Part shown: piece after piece, positions 25,415 to 35,313 of the stretch
Position numbering within the stretch: position 1 is the stretch's first letter
How the letters are laid out: every line of letters starts with the position of its first letter
Source: Bacteroidales bacterium
GTDB taxonomy: Bacteria > Bacteroidota > Bacteroidia > Bacteroidales > DTU049
Direction of reading: 5' to 3'
Length of the DNA: 64,000 bases
Assembly: GCA_026418905.1 (NCBI GenBank)
Contig: JAOAAK010000029.1
Span: 62,001 to 126,000 of the forward strand
Translations under genes and position numbers: made by a program
The notes under the pieces: generated by a model
The model's input: the letters and a program-made list of their open reading frames with translations, nothing else
What the model was told of the DNA's origin: nothing
The model's database searches: none

Positions 25415-26521
25415 TTATACTTTTTTGTAAAAAGGCAATTTGACAACTTGAGCCTTTAAAAGTTTTTCACGAATCTTTACGTATATTTCAGATCCTTCTT
25501 TAGCAAATGCAACTTGTACATAACCCATCCCAATGTACTTTTGAAGAGTAGGACTTAAAGTACCTGAAGTTACACGTCCAATAGTATTTCCTTCACTATC
25601 GCAGATGTCATAACCTTGACGAGGAATGCCACGATCAATGAGTTCAAAACCCACTAATTTTCGTTGAACTCCCTCTGTCTTTTGTTTCCAAAGATAATCT
25701 TTATCAATGAAGTTCTTGTGTTCCACGAATTTGGTAATCCAGCCAAGACCTGCTTCGATTGGGGATGTGGTATCGTCAATCTCATGACCATAAAGGCAAA
25801 AACCCATTTCAAGGCGAAGGGTGTCGCGGGCACCAAGACCTATAGGAGCAATACCCTCTTCTTTACCAGCTTCAAAAACTGCGTTCCAAATTTTTTCAGC
25901 TACATCGTTAGGAAAATAAATTTCGCATCCTCCAGAACCAGTATAACCCGTAGTCGAAAGTAAGACATTTTCCACACCAGCTAGTTCAACATATTTCCAG
26001 GTGTAATAGGGCATATCGATGATAGGAGTTGTTGTCAATTTCTGCACAATTCGTAAGGCTAAAGGTCCTTGAATGGCTAGTTGGCTGGTCTCATCCGAAG
26101 CATTGATCAGATTTTTCCCGGGTTCAAGATTAAATTTTTTGGCTTGTTCAATAAGCCAATTCCAATCTTTGGTGATATTGGCAGCATTGACCACGAGAAG
26201 ATAAGTTTCTTGGTCAATCCGATATACTAGTAAATCATCGACAATTCCTCCCTGGCCATTGGGAAGACAAGAATACTGAACTTTGCCATCGTATAAAACC
26301 GATACATCGTTGGAAGTAACATATTGAAGAAAATCAAGAGCTTTTTCACCCTTTACCCATATTTCTCCCATGTGAGAAACATCGAAAACTCCAGCTCTTT
26401 CGCGAACAATTTGATGTTCTTCAGTGATACTTGTATATTGAATGGGCATGTAAAATCCGGCAAATTCAACCATTTTAGCTCCTAATTTTTCGTGAACATG
26501 AGCAAGTGCTGTTTTTTTCAT
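25415..26521 (-). CDS. gcvT: Glycine cleavage system T protein (aminomethyltransferase)
   Basis: 368 residues from the ATG at 26521. GcvT motifs are [45 protein letters not shown] (the Asp needed for catalysis), [36 protein letters not shown] and [12 protein letters not shown]. It transfers the methylene group from lipoyl-bound aminomethyl on H protein to tetrahydrofolate, releasing ammonia. The frame could start at 26551, but the promoter box at 26530-26537 lies inside that extension, so 26521 is preferred. It is divergent from the nucleotide-sugar dehydratase. Confidence 0.95.
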   Translation of the reverse strand: MKKTALAHVHEKLGAKMVEFAGFYMPIQYTSITEEHQIVRERAGVFDVSHMGEIWVKGEKALDFLQYVTSNDVSVLYDGKVQYSCLPNGQGGIVDDLLVYRIDQETYLLVVNAANITKDWNWLIEQAKKFNLEPGKNLINASDETSQLAIQGPLALRIVQKLTTTPIIDMPYYTWKYVELAGVENVLLSTTGYTGSGGCEIYFPNDVAEKIWNAVFEAGKEEGIAPIGLGARDTLRLEMGFCLYGHEIDDTTSPIEAGLGWITKFVEHKNFIDKDYLWKQKTEGVQRKLVGFELIDRGIPRQGYDICDSEGNTIGRVTSGTLSPTLQKYIGMGYVQVAFAKEGSEIYVKIREKLLKAQVVKLPFYKKV

Positions 26522-26529
26522 TTTTTTTA

Positions 26530-26537
26530 CAAAAGTA
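26530..26537 (-). promoter_or_regulatory. -7 promoter box for gcvT
   Basis: TACTTTTG on the minus strand, ending 8 bases before the ATG at 26521. This leaves room for at most a few bases of leader. Confidence 0.6.
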
Positions 26538-26557
26538 TGGATTTTGTTCATTTAGTT

Positions 26558-26565
26558 TACTTTTG
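26558..26565 (+). promoter_or_regulatory. -7 promoter box for the nucleotide-sugar dehydratase
   Basis: TACTTTTG followed by CATATAA, 18 bases before the ATG at 26584. Confidence 0.6.
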
Positions 26566-26583
26566 CATATAAAATTCGCTTAA

Positions 26584-28440
26584 ATGTTTTTTTTCAAATC
26601 ATTTATACCCCGATGGGCATTATTTCTTTTTGATATTTTTATTGTTTTTTTTTCCATAGTCGTAGCTTATCTGAGTAGATTTAACTTCAATATACCTTCA
26701 CAAGAATATCCATTAATTTACTATAGTGTTGTTCTGATTCTACTGATTCGAGCTTCTATGTTTGCTCTTTTCGGAACTTACCGGTATGTGGTACGTTACA
26801 CCAGTACTCAAGATGCCTTGCTTATTGGACTTAGTCTTCTAACTGGTTCATTGCTCATGGCTTTACTTAATCTCATTTGGTATTATTTTTTTCACTTCAA
26901 TTTAATCCCGTATTCCATCATTTTAATTGAATTCAACATCTCGCTAGTTTTTTTACTCGGATATCGTATCGTTCTTAAAATGGCATATTTAGAAAATAAA
27001 ATCCCTACCAGAGAAAAACAATCAGTATTGATTTTTGGAGCAGGCGAAAGTGGTGTTATTGCTAAAAGAGCCATTGAAAGAGATGCAGGAACAAAATTTA
27101 AAATATTTGGTTTTTTAGATGAAGACAAAAAAAAGATTGGAAATAAAATTGAAGGTATTTTGGTATATCCTTTGGAAAAATTAAGCGAAATCCTTTCACA
27201 TAATGAAATTAAATTCATTATCATTGCTATCCAAGATTTGAAACCAAGCAAAAAAAAATTAATTACAGAAATAGCTCTTCAACATAATACAAAAGTTCTT
27301 ATCGTTCCTCCTATATCAACATGGATCAATGGAGAATTGTCCTTTAAGCAAATTAAAAAAATTCCCATCGAAGAATTGCTGGAGCGTGACGAAATAAAAA
27401 TATCGAATGCTAAAGTCTATTTGGAATTAAATCGCAAAACCATACTCATCACTGGAGCTGCAGGTTCCATTGGCAGTGAACTCGTCCGGCAAGTTTTAAA
27501 ATTTGATCCCAAACGTGTGGTATGTGTCGATATAGCTGAAACTCCCATGTTTTACCTTCAAGATGAGCTGAAAAAAAGTACAGCATTTCAAAAATGTGAG
27601 TTTATACTTGCGAACATCCTTGACGAAAATAAAATGTACTATATTTTTGAAAAATATCAACCCCATATTGTTTTTCATGCAGCAGCATACAAGCATGTTC
27701 CACTGATGGAAGAAGCTCCTTACGAAGCTTTTAAGGTAAATGTACTGGGTACTAAAATTATTGCTGACCTTGCGCTGAAGGTTAATGTAGAAAAATTTGT
27801 CTTCATTTCAACCGACAAGGCAGTAAATCCTGTGTCAGTTATGGGTGCTTCAAAGCGAATGGCTGAAATGTACATTCAAGCTCTTAACAACGCAGGAAAA
27901 ACCCTTTTTATGTCTGTCCGATTTGGAAATGTTCTTGGTTCCAATGGTTCCGTCATACCGTTATTCAGGAAGCAAATTGAATCTGGAGGGCCTATAACCA
28001 TAACTGATCCTGAAGCAACTCGTTATTTTATGACCATTCCAGAAGCGTGTTTATTAGTTCTCGAAGCAGTTACGATGGGAAAAGGAGGAGAAATTTTTAT
28101 GTTGAACATGGGTGAACCTATAAAAATTATTGATCTTGCTAAAAAAATGATTAAACTCAGTGGTTTAGAACTTGGAAAGGACATTCAAATTCAGATTACT
28201 GGCCTTCGTCCTGGAGAAAAATTACATGAAGAATTATTAGCCGATAAAGAAAAATCCATACCCACCTATCATGAAAGCATAGTCATAGCACAACATCGTC
28301 AAACTGACCACGAACAAATTAAAAAGCATATTTCTGAACTTGAATATCTTCTTTCAGAATTAAATGAGCAACATATCTACAACAAAATACGGGAATGGAT
28401 ACCTGAATTTAATCAAAACAACGAAAGTCATAATAATTAA
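26584..28440 (+). CDS. Membrane-bound nucleotide-sugar dehydratase/epimerase (FlaA1/WbpM/CapD family)
   Basis: 618 residues. Four membrane spans occupy about 1-135. A CoA-binding-like Rossmann domain follows (about 145-270, VLIFGAGESGVIAKRAIE). The catalytic extended SDR domain comes after about 285, with NAD motif ITGAAGSIGSELV and HAAAYKHVPLMEEAP. The active-site region reads STDKAVNPVSVMGASKRMAE, where Met replaces the Tyr of a canonical YxxxK, as in the WbpM/PglF group. It should remove water from UDP-GlcNAc to give the 4-keto-6-deoxy sugar for surface polysaccharide or glycoprotein glycans. Own promoter; no other glycan gene is adjacent. Confidence 0.9.
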   Translation: MFFFKSFIPRWALFLFDIFIVFFSIVVAYLSRFNFNIPSQEYPLIYYSVVLILLIRASMFALFGTYRYVVRYTSTQDALLIGLSLLTGSLLMALLNLIWYYFFHFNLIPYSIILIEFNISLVFLLGYRIVLKMAYLENKIPTREKQSVLIFGAGESGVIAKRAIERDAGTKFKIFGFLDEDKKKIGNKIEGILVYPLEKLSEILSHNEIKFIIIAIQDLKPSKKKLITEIALQHNTKVLIVPPISTWINGELSFKQIKKIPIEELLERDEIKISNAKVYLELNRKTILITGAAGSIGSELVRQVLKFDPKRVVCVDIAETPMFYLQDELKKSTAFQKCEFILANILDENKMYYIFEKYQPHIVFHAAAYKHVPLMEEAPYEAFKVNVLGTKIIADLALKVNVEKFVFISTDKAVNPVSVMGASKRMAEMYIQALNNAGKTLFMSVRFGNVLGSNGSVIPLFRKQIESGGPITITDPEATRYFMTIPEACLLVLEAVTMGKGGEIFMLNMGEPIKIIDLAKKMIKLSGLELGKDIQIQITGLRPGEKLHEELLADKEKSIPTYHESIVIAQHRQTDHEQIKKHISELEYLLSELNEQHIYNKIREWIPEFNQNNESHNN

Positions 28441-28442
28441 TA

Positions 28443-28470
28443 TTTGTTTTTACAAAAATTTCTATTTTTG
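28443..28470 (+). promoter_or_regulatory. Promoter of tRNA-Ser (-33 TTTG and -7 TATTTTTG)
   Basis: TTTG at 28443-28446 and TATTTTTG at 28463-28470 are separated by 16 bases. The second box ends 8 bases before the mature tRNA 5' end, which sets an upper limit on the box-to-start distance in this genome. Confidence 0.6.
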
Positions 28471-28478
28471 CAATAATT

Positions 28479-28566
<88 letters not shown>

Positions 28567-28591
28567 AGGGCTTTAGTCCCTTTTTTTTTTC
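28567..28591 (+). terminator. Weak intrinsic terminator after tRNA-Ser
   Basis: AGGG, a seven-base loop CTTTAGT, CCCT and then ten Ts. The stem has only 4 bp, so some read-through into the following peptidase gene is likely. Confidence 0.45.
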
Positions 28592-28604
28592 AAAAAAATA
28601 TACT

Positions 28605-30275
28605 ATGAAAAAATTGTTAGCTTTTCTATTCTTGTTTACGAGTTTTTCAGTTTTTCCTTGTACCAATTTCATTATTACCAAAGGGGCATCAACCGACGGG
28701 TCTGTCATTTTATCTTATTCTGCAGATAGTCACGTGTTGTATGGTGAACTATACTACTGGGCCCCGGGAGTTTATCCTGATGGAACGATGATGGACATTT
28801 ATGAATGGGATACCGGGAAATACTTAGGTAAGATCAAGCAAGCCAAAAGAACTTATAATGTAGTAGGAAACATGAACGAATTTCAGTTAGCTATCGGTGA
28901 AACAACGTTTGGAGGGAGAAAAGAGCTTCATGAGCAACCCGGTGCTATTTTAGATTATGGAAGTCTAATTTATGTAACCCTCCAAAGAGCAAAAAATGCT
29001 AGAGAAGCTATTAAAATTATGGCAGAACTTGTTGAAGAGTATGGTTACGCAAGCAGTGGAGAATCTTTTTCAATTATAGACAAAAATGAAGCATGGATAC
29101 TCGAAATGATAGGCAAAGGTCCTGGTGAAAAGGGTGCTGTTTGGGTTGCTGTGCGTATTCCTGATGGTTACATATCTGGGCATGCCAATCAGGCACGCAT
29201 CCGTACATTCCCCTTAGCTGATGGAAAAAAATCCATCACCAACAAGCAATGGGATAAATTATTTAATCCAGCTATTGAATGTATTTATTCACATGATGTT
29301 ATCGAATTTGCCAGAAAGAAAAAATTTTTTGAAGGAAAAGATAATGAATTTAGTTTTTCTGATACGTACAATCCATTAACTTTTGGAGGAGCTCGTTTTT
29401 GTGAAATTCGTGTTTGGAGTATGTTCCGTCAAGTAAACAAAGAGATGGACAAGTATCTAGACTATGTGCGTGGAGAAAATTTAAAAAATCGTATGCCTCT
29501 CTACATCAAACCTGATAGAAAAATTTCTGTTCGTGACGTGATGAATTTTATGCGCGATCATCTCGAAGGGACACCCTTTGATATGACTCAAGATATGGGT
29601 GCAGGGCCTTTTAAATGCCCTTACCGCTGGAGACCTTTGACTTTCAAAGTCGATGGTAAAGAATACCTCAATGAAAGAGCTACTGCTACTCAGCAGACTG
29701 GTTTTTGCTTTGTTGCTCAAGCCCGATCTTGGTTGCCTGACGAAATCGGTGGAGTTTACTGGTTTTCTGTAGATGACGTGGCAAGCACTGTATTTACACC
29801 AATATACTCATGTTCAAGACAAATTCCTGAAACTTACGCTGAAGGCAACGGTTCCATGATGCAGTGGAGTGATAATGCTGCTTTCTGGGTTTTTAATCAA
29901 GTATCTAATTGGGCATATACACGTTATAGTTACATTCATCCTGAAATCCAAGCAAAGCAAGATTCACTAGAAAACCTTTATTTACAGAGAGTAAAGCAAA
30001 TGGATGAAAAAGCTCTGCAAATTTACTCACAGGATAAAATACAGGCGGTTAAGATTCTATCAGATTTTTCAGTGCAAAATGCTAATGAGTTGGTGTACTA
30101 CTGGAAAAAGTTCTACCAGTATCTTTTCATGAAATATATGGACGGTAATATTAAGACTCCCGTCCCAGGTGAAAAAAACCCCAAAGTTAATCAACCTGGT
30201 TATGGTGAAGATTGGTACAGAAGAATTATAAGAGAAACTGGAGATAAATTGAAAGTTTTGGGTTCAGATGAATAA
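28605..30275 (+). CDS. Secreted C69-family dipeptidase
   Basis: 556 residues. A signal peptide (LLAFLFLFTSFSVFP) ends exactly before Cys19 in CTNFIITKGASTDGSVI. In this N-terminal-nucleophile family that Cys becomes the first residue and the catalyst after processing. Further family stretches are NEFQLAIGETTFGGR, GESFSIIDKNEAWILEM, GYISGHANQARI and PIYSCSRQIPE. It would cleave dipeptides in the periplasm or outside the cell, supporting peptide use. No TAnnTTTG box lies in the 38 bases between the tRNA and the ATG, so it may rely on read-through past the weak terminator of tRNA-Ser. Confidence 0.9.
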   Translation: MKKLLAFLFLFTSFSVFPCTNFIITKGASTDGSVILSYSADSHVLYGELYYWAPGVYPDGTMMDIYEWDTGKYLGKIKQAKRTYNVVGNMNEFQLAIGETTFGGRKELHEQPGAILDYGSLIYVTLQRAKNAREAIKIMAELVEEYGYASSGESFSIIDKNEAWILEMIGKGPGEKGAVWVAVRIPDGYISGHANQARIRTFPLADGKKSITNKQWDKLFNPAIECIYSHDVIEFARKKKFFEGKDNEFSFSDTYNPLTFGGARFCEIRVWSMFRQVNKEMDKYLDYVRGENLKNRMPLYIKPDRKISVRDVMNFMRDHLEGTPFDMTQDMGAGPFKCPYRWRPLTFKVDGKEYLNERATATQQTGFCFVAQARSWLPDEIGGVYWFSVDDVASTVFTPIYSCSRQIPETYAEGNGSMMQWSDNAAFWVFNQVSNWAYTRYSYIHPEIQAKQDSLENLYLQRVKQMDEKALQIYSQDKIQAVKILSDFSVQNANELVYYWKKFYQYLFMKYMDGNIKTPVPGEKNPKVNQPGYGEDWYRRIIRETGDKLKVLGSDE

Positions 30276-30304
30276 GAAATGTTTTATGATTTTTTAAAAA
30301 AGAT

Positions 30305-30312
30305 TTAATTTG
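30305..30312 (+). promoter_or_regulatory. Possible -7 box for the beta-propeller protein
   Basis: TTAATTTG, one base from TAnnTTTG, followed by CAAAAAAA, 28 bases before the ATG at 30341. Confidence 0.35.
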
Positions 30313-30340
30313 CAAAAAAATTGAAAACAATAATATCGTT

Positions 30341-33115
30341 ATGAAAAGATACATCAATTTTATTTTGATTGGTACAATCTTGTGGGCATTTACCTTAAAT
30401 GCTCAACAAAGACACGAAAAAAAGTACACTCCGCGAGATAATCAAACTACAACTACTCCCAAAAAACTTGCAGCTGGAGCACTTGAATATTACGAATTGG
30501 TAAGAGGAACGCCCACTCCCGAGCTTATTTGGAATGCTCATAAGCAAGCCGACTTACTCAATTCTTCTAAATCTCTCACTTGGAATGAACTGGGGCCAAA
30601 TAATAAAGCAGGACGAACACGTGCTATTTTAATAGACAGAAACAATCCAAATATCATTTATGCTGGAGGTGTATCTGGAGGTTTGTGGCGATCGACCGAT
30701 GGTGGAGCCAGTTGGACTTTAATTTTCCCCACTGCAGAAAATTACGCCATTTCTGCTTTAGCACAAGATATTAATGGTATTATCTATGTGGGAACTGGAG
30801 AGGGCTTTGGTGTAGTTTCAGGTTCTGCAAATGGCGGAACAAGTTTTATCGGAAATGGTATTTACAAATCCACCGATGCAACTGGAACATCTTTTGTACA
30901 TCTATCTTCCACAACTCCAACATCACTTACTTCTCCATGGATTTATGTTAACGAACTAGCTACCAGCACTAATTCTACTCGTATTTATGCAGCCACATAT
31001 AAAGGTCTTTATAAAAGTGATGACGGTGGGCAAACATGGGAAAATATAGTATATTATCCAGGTTCTTCGCCTTACGTAGCTGAAGCTCAAGACGTAGAAG
31101 TAGCTTCGAACGGGTATGTTTATGCTGTCGTAGGGGGTAAAATTTTCTTTTCTACTAGTGGAGACGTAAACACCTTTTCTAACATTACTATTCCAAATCT
31201 TGGAAATTCCAGCCGAATTGAAATAGCTGTGGCTCCTTCCGATCCCAATTACGTGTATGCAGTAGTTGCCGCAACCAATGGTAGCCTTAAAGGGGTTTAT
31301 CGCACGACTGATGCTGGTACTACATGGGAACTCATAGGCCCTGGGGGAAGTCAAAATTTTAATCTTTTCGGTAGTAATAACCAAGGCCGGTGGGATAATA
31401 CTGTTGTGGTATATCCCAACAATAAAAACAAGATTCTTGTTGGTGGCATTGATTTATGGGTATATGAATACAATGGGAACTGGATTCAAAAGACATTGTG
31501 GTACTTATCTGAAGCCAGTCCTTATTATCTTCATGCAGACCATCACGATATTAAGTTTCATCCTACCAACCCCAACATTGTATATCATGCTAGCGATGGG
31601 GGTGTAAGTATAAGCACAGATGGTGGTAACACATGGCAAACAAGAAATCGAAATTACTCAACCATTCAGTTCTATTATCTTACAGCTAATTGCTTTAATC
31701 AGCTACTTGGTGGCACACAAGATAACGGCACTTTATTGATGCCTAATTATCCTTCAAATACAAAGCAAGCATTTGATTATATAGGTGGAGATGGTGGGTG
31801 GGCAGCAATGTCTTACATCAACCCAGAAGTTATCGTGGGTACCATGTATTACGGAGATGCCTATCGGGATGATGAATTTGGAACCAATCCTCGTTCTATT
31901 TACGATACCAAACTGTCTAATATTAGCCCTAAACCAGGTAATCCTGGTTATGCTTCGTTTGTAACACCCCTTCTCCTAGATGAAAAACTCTGGGATTTTT
32001 ATAGTCAAGACAGTGTTTATTTCAAAGCTGATACTAATTACCATGCGGGTGATACAGTGACAGTCAAAAGTAAAAATAATAACTATCCTTTTCCTTATGT
32101 TTTACCAATATCCCTTAATGCGGGGGATAGTATACTAGTACAGGACATAGTGACTGCTCGTTTCTATATTGGTTTAAAAAATGCTGTCTGGATGACCAAA
32201 GAAATACATAATTTTGGACGTGCACCTAAATGGATACAAATTGCTTCTGTATCAGGTTATCCTCAAAGTATGGCCATAAGTAGTGATGGAAATTACTTGT
32301 TCGTAGGTACTTCTGAAGGTAAGTTATATCGAATTTCGAACTTACTTTTCGTGAAAGATTCTATTAATGGGGATATTAGCAGTCCTTATTGCGTAGTAGA
32401 AACTAAAGAAATTGCTTCCCATACCAATAGAGCCATTACTTCTATTGCCTCAGATCCATCCGATCCAAATAAACTATTATATACACTCGGTAAATACGGT
32501 GAAAATCAGTATGTATTCTATTCTACTAATGCATTGAGTCAAACCCCAACTTTCACCAATAAAACAGGAAATCTTCCTAAGATGCCAGTGTACGCAAGTT
32601 TGATCGAAATGCATAACAGCAATTATGTTATGTTGGGTACAGAATTAGGAGTTTTTGTCACCACTAACATCAATGCTTCTTCTCCTACTTGGGAAGAAGC
32701 CAACAATGGTTTAGGTCGAGTTCCTGTTTATTCCCTTAAACAGCAGACATGGAACTATCCTGGTGCAACCAATTACGGAGTTATTTATGCTGGAACCCAT
32801 GGTCGTGGCGCTTTCAAATGTGAACAGTTCGTTTCTCTTAATGACCAACCTACCCAAATCTCTCCTGATGTTTTAACCATCTTTCCTAATCCAGCACATG
32901 AAAACGTAAGAATTTCATTTCCTACCTCTGAAGAAACCATCGTGGAAGTTATCACTTATAACGTGACAGGCCAACTAGTCATGAATAAAATATTTAGAAC
33001 AGGGGCCGGGAACACAATGATACTATTACCCGTGAATCACTTACCTGAGGGTTTATACACCGTGCAAATTAAGATCAAAGGAAAAACTTTGACTGGTAAA
33101 TTCGTTAAAAATTAA
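30341..33115 (+). CDS. Large secreted beta-propeller (VPS10/BNR-type) protein with type IX sorting tail
   Basis: 924 residues with a signal peptide (FILIGTILWAFTLNAQ). Repeated Asp-box motifs of sialidase/sortilin-type propellers occur through the body: STDGGASWT, SDDGGQTWE, TTDAGTTWE and STDGGNTWQ, together with repeats like PNNPNIIYAGGVSGGL and PSDPNYVYAV. The last ~80 residues are a T9SS type A tail (IFPNPAHENVRISFP to GKFVKN). It should be exported through the outer membrane by T9SS and anchored or released. Binding of glycans or proteins is possible, but no catalytic residues can be assigned. It lies 3 bases before the next T9SS cargo gene. Confidence 0.85.
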   Translation: MKRYINFILIGTILWAFTLNAQQRHEKKYTPRDNQTTTTPKKLAAGALEYYELVRGTPTPELIWNAHKQADLLNSSKSLTWNELGPNNKAGRTRAILIDRNNPNIIYAGGVSGGLWRSTDGGASWTLIFPTAENYAISALAQDINGIIYVGTGEGFGVVSGSANGGTSFIGNGIYKSTDATGTSFVHLSSTTPTSLTSPWIYVNELATSTNSTRIYAATYKGLYKSDDGGQTWENIVYYPGSSPYVAEAQDVEVASNGYVYAVVGGKIFFSTSGDVNTFSNITIPNLGNSSRIEIAVAPSDPNYVYAVVAATNGSLKGVYRTTDAGTTWELIGPGGSQNFNLFGSNNQGRWDNTVVVYPNNKNKILVGGIDLWVYEYNGNWIQKTLWYLSEASPYYLHADHHDIKFHPTNPNIVYHASDGGVSISTDGGNTWQTRNRNYSTIQFYYLTANCFNQLLGGTQDNGTLLMPNYPSNTKQAFDYIGGDGGWAAMSYINPEVIVGTMYYGDAYRDDEFGTNPRSIYDTKLSNISPKPGNPGYASFVTPLLLDEKLWDFYSQDSVYFKADTNYHAGDTVTVKSKNNNYPFPYVLPISLNAGDSILVQDIVTARFYIGLKNAVWMTKEIHNFGRAPKWIQIASVSGYPQSMAISSDGNYLFVGTSEGKLYRISNLLFVKDSINGDISSPYCVVETKEIASHTNRAITSIASDPSDPNKLLYTLGKYGENQYVFYSTNALSQTPTFTNKTGNLPKMPVYASLIEMHNSNYVMLGTELGVFVTTNINASSPTWEEANNGLGRVPVYSLKQQTWNYPGATNYGVIYAGTHGRGAFKCEQFVSLNDQPTQISPDVLTIFPNPAHENVRISFPTSEETIVEVITYNVTGQLVMNKIFRTGAGNTMILLPVNHLPEGLYTVQIKIKGKTLTGKFVKN

Positions 33116-33118
33116 AAA

Positions 33119-34588
33119 ATGATTCATATGAAACTTTTGCATTTTTTCATAGGAATTGGTTTTGTTCTATTTGTAACTGCACAGGAAAAAACCTACGCTC
33201 CAACTCTGGCATCTCCTGCCAATGGTGCTACAAATATCCATCCATCAGTATTGTTGGACTGGAACCCTGTAGCAGCAGCCATGAAATACGAATTGTGGAT
33301 CGACACTTCTTCTACTTTTATATCTCCCCTCAAATTTTCTACTACTAACACAGCCCTGACGGTTACCAATTTATTATTTAACACAACCTATTTTTGGAAA
33401 GTTAGAGCAATCTCTATAAATAACGACACATCAGCTTGGTCAACTACTTGGTCATTGTCAACCTTGAGCAAACCTACTCTTAAATATCCCTCATTGGGTT
33501 CTAAGCCACCTCACATAGTGACAAATTTATCATGGAATGCCATCAGCGGCGCTACTGGTTATATTTATCAGATAGACACCTCTCTTTCTTTCTCTAGCCC
33601 CCTTCTCATAGAAGGAACATCTACTTCCCCATCAGCGGTTGTACACCTATTGCGGTATGGTCAAAGCTACTCATGGCGTGTAAAGGCATACCATTCCTTA
33701 GATACATCAGATTGGGCTAATGCATTCTCATTCAAAACACGTGATTCCGTACCCATTCTCATTCCAGTCAACGGAAGCAATTCAGTTACACCTATTAATG
33801 CTTGCAAGGTTAAATCCATTTTAGGTACAAAAAAATATGAGTTCTGGGTTGATAATAGCAATACTTTTCCAAATCCCTTTATTTTTTATTGGGACAGCAC
33901 TAAAATTAAAATCAGTTCAGGAGATACAGTAGCAGAATATGTGCTCGATACCATTCCTTTTGATTCTAAGTACATGAAATTTAGATGTATTAGCAAATTT
34001 GATACCAGTAAATGGTCTAATGTTATTTCATTCAATACAGTGAACAAAGTCGTCTTGAAATCTCCTGCTGACGGATCCACTAATGTTGCTTGCAACACAT
34101 CACTTTCATGGAAGACCTTACCCGGCTGTGTTAAATATATACTTGAATTTGATACACTTTCAACGTTCTCAACTTCAACTACGATTACCATCAGTGATAC
34201 TAATTATACAGGACCTGCCTCTGGTTATCTTAAAAAACTAAAAACATATTATTGGCGTGTTTGGGGTATTACATTGAATGATACCACACCACAGTTTAAT
34301 GTATGGTCCTTTACAACTGGTTTTGGTGTTGGTTTTGATGAAAACAAACAAATTTCTTTTTCTTTATACCCAAATCCTACTTCAGATTTCATAAATTTGG
34401 CCCATTCTGGTGATCAAATTATAGAAATCATGATTAGAGATGTTTTGGGCAACGTTGTGCAAACTTTTTCACCTCAAGAAAACAATAATATACAAAAAAT
34501 CAACCTGTCCAGCTTGACCAGAGGAATTTATTTTCTAGAAATTAGGGGTCAAAAGGGCATATATCAATTAAAATTCACCAAACAATGA
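33119..34588 (+). CDS. Secreted multi-domain FN3-like protein with type IX sorting tail
   Basis: 489 residues with a signal peptide (LLHFFIGIGFVLFVTAQ; the ATG at 33128 is an alternative start). About four fibronectin-III-like units of ~90-100 residues follow. Each has the pattern LxSPANGATNIxxxxxLxW, YELWIDTSSTF and TYFWKVRAI (second unit YIYQIDTSLSF and SYSWRVKAY; fourth unit YILEFDTLSTF and TYYWRVWGI). The third unit is the most diverged. A T9SS sorting tail closes it (SLYPNPTSDFINLAHSG to YQLKFTKQ). It shares the transcript of the propeller protein 3 bases upstream. Probably a surface scaffold or partner of that protein. Confidence 0.84.
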   Translation: MIHMKLLHFFIGIGFVLFVTAQEKTYAPTLASPANGATNIHPSVLLDWNPVAAAMKYELWIDTSSTFISPLKFSTTNTALTVTNLLFNTTYFWKVRAISINNDTSAWSTTWSLSTLSKPTLKYPSLGSKPPHIVTNLSWNAISGATGYIYQIDTSLSFSSPLLIEGTSTSPSAVVHLLRYGQSYSWRVKAYHSLDTSDWANAFSFKTRDSVPILIPVNGSNSVTPINACKVKSILGTKKYEFWVDNSNTFPNPFIFYWDSTKIKISSGDTVAEYVLDTIPFDSKYMKFRCISKFDTSKWSNVISFNTVNKVVLKSPADGSTNVACNTSLSWKTLPGCVKYILEFDTLSTFSTSTTITISDTNYTGPASGYLKKLKTYYWRVWGITLNDTTPQFNVWSFTTGFGVGFDENKQISFSLYPNPTSDFINLAHSGDQIIEIMIRDVLGNVVQTFSPQENNNIQKINLSSLTRGIYFLEIRGQKGIYQLKFTKQ

Positions 34589-34603
34589 GAAATTCTTAAA
34601 ATG

Positions 34604-34628
34604 AGCCGCTTTGTGCGGCTTATTTTTT
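34604..34628 (+). terminator. Intrinsic terminator after the FN3-like gene
   Basis: AGCCGC, loop TTTGT, GCGGCT (6-bp GC-rich stem), then TATTTTTT. It closes the two-gene T9SS cargo operon. Confidence 0.8.
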
Positions 34629-34632
34629 ATCC

Positions 34633-35298
34633 ATGGAAAAGCATCAGTACTTATTGTTTAAACGCATTTATCAAGGAGAAAATGAAACATTGGATTTTAA
34701 ATTTTCAATAGCTGATGGTCCTAAAATCGCACGCACCATTTCTGCTTTTGCAAACACACAAGGGGGATCCATACTTGTTGGAGTAAAAGATAACGGCAAA
34801 ATTGGTGGTATTCGTTCGGAAGAAGACATCTATTATGCTCAGCATATAGCAGAACATTTCTGTAATCCCCCTGTTCCTATTGAAACTATTCTCTACGAAT
34901 TGGAAAAAAAAGAAATACTTGAATTAATTATACCCCCATTGGCCGATGTTCAATTAACTCGTGCTCCCAATGAAGAAGGCCAATATGTTGCCTATCTACG
35001 ATATCGATCCTCCAATCATGTAGCTGGTCCTATTTATGAACGCATATGGGAAAAAAGTCGTAGCTCTTACATTAATAATATCACGCTTTTGCCTTCTCAT
35101 TTAGAACTTCTGAATTTTTTTGAAAAAAAAGCTCAAGCATTTTTTCTTGAAGAAATTTTAGAATCAGTTTCTTTTTCCCGATCTGCTACAATAAAAATCC
35201 TTGAATCTTTGATTTTATCTGGTTTTGTTGAGTTTTACCTTACCGATGAAGGAATGAAATATAAGCGAACCACATTACAAAATGATAAAAAATTATAA
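34633..35298 (+). CDS. AlbA_2 (Schlafen-like) domain protein with C-terminal winged helix
   Basis: 221 residues. The AlbA_2/divergent AAA-4 domain occupies about 1-130, with the usual ENETLDFKFSI entry, ARTISAFANTQGGSILVGVKDNGKIGGI and a closing YVAYLRYRSSNHVA. The last ~70 residues look like a winged helix (FFLEEILESVSFSRSATIKILESLILSGFVEFY), so a DNA-binding or regulatory role is inferred. AlbA_2 proteins are often annotated as transcriptional regulators or RNA/DNA-binding proteins, with little experimental support. The start follows the terminator by a few bases with no clear box. The tail contains the tRNA-Leu promoter. Confidence 0.8.
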   Translation: MEKHQYLLFKRIYQGENETLDFKFSIADGPKIARTISAFANTQGGSILVGVKDNGKIGGIRSEEDIYYAQHIAEHFCNPPVPIETILYELEKKEILELIIPPLADVQLTRAPNEEGQYVAYLRYRSSNHVAGPIYERIWEKSRSSYINNITLLPSHLELLNFFEKKAQAFFLEEILESVSFSRSATIKILESLILSGFVEFYLTDEGMKYKRTTLQNDKKL

Positions 35299-35303
35299 CT
35301 TTG
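35296..35303 (+). promoter_or_regulatory. -7 promoter box for tRNA-Leu and probably tig-clpP-clpX
   Basis: TAACTTTG matches TAnnTTTG exactly, overlaps the stop codon of the AlbA_2 gene and ends 10 bases before the tRNA. Confidence 0.6.
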
Positions 35304-35313
35304 TTTTCCAACT

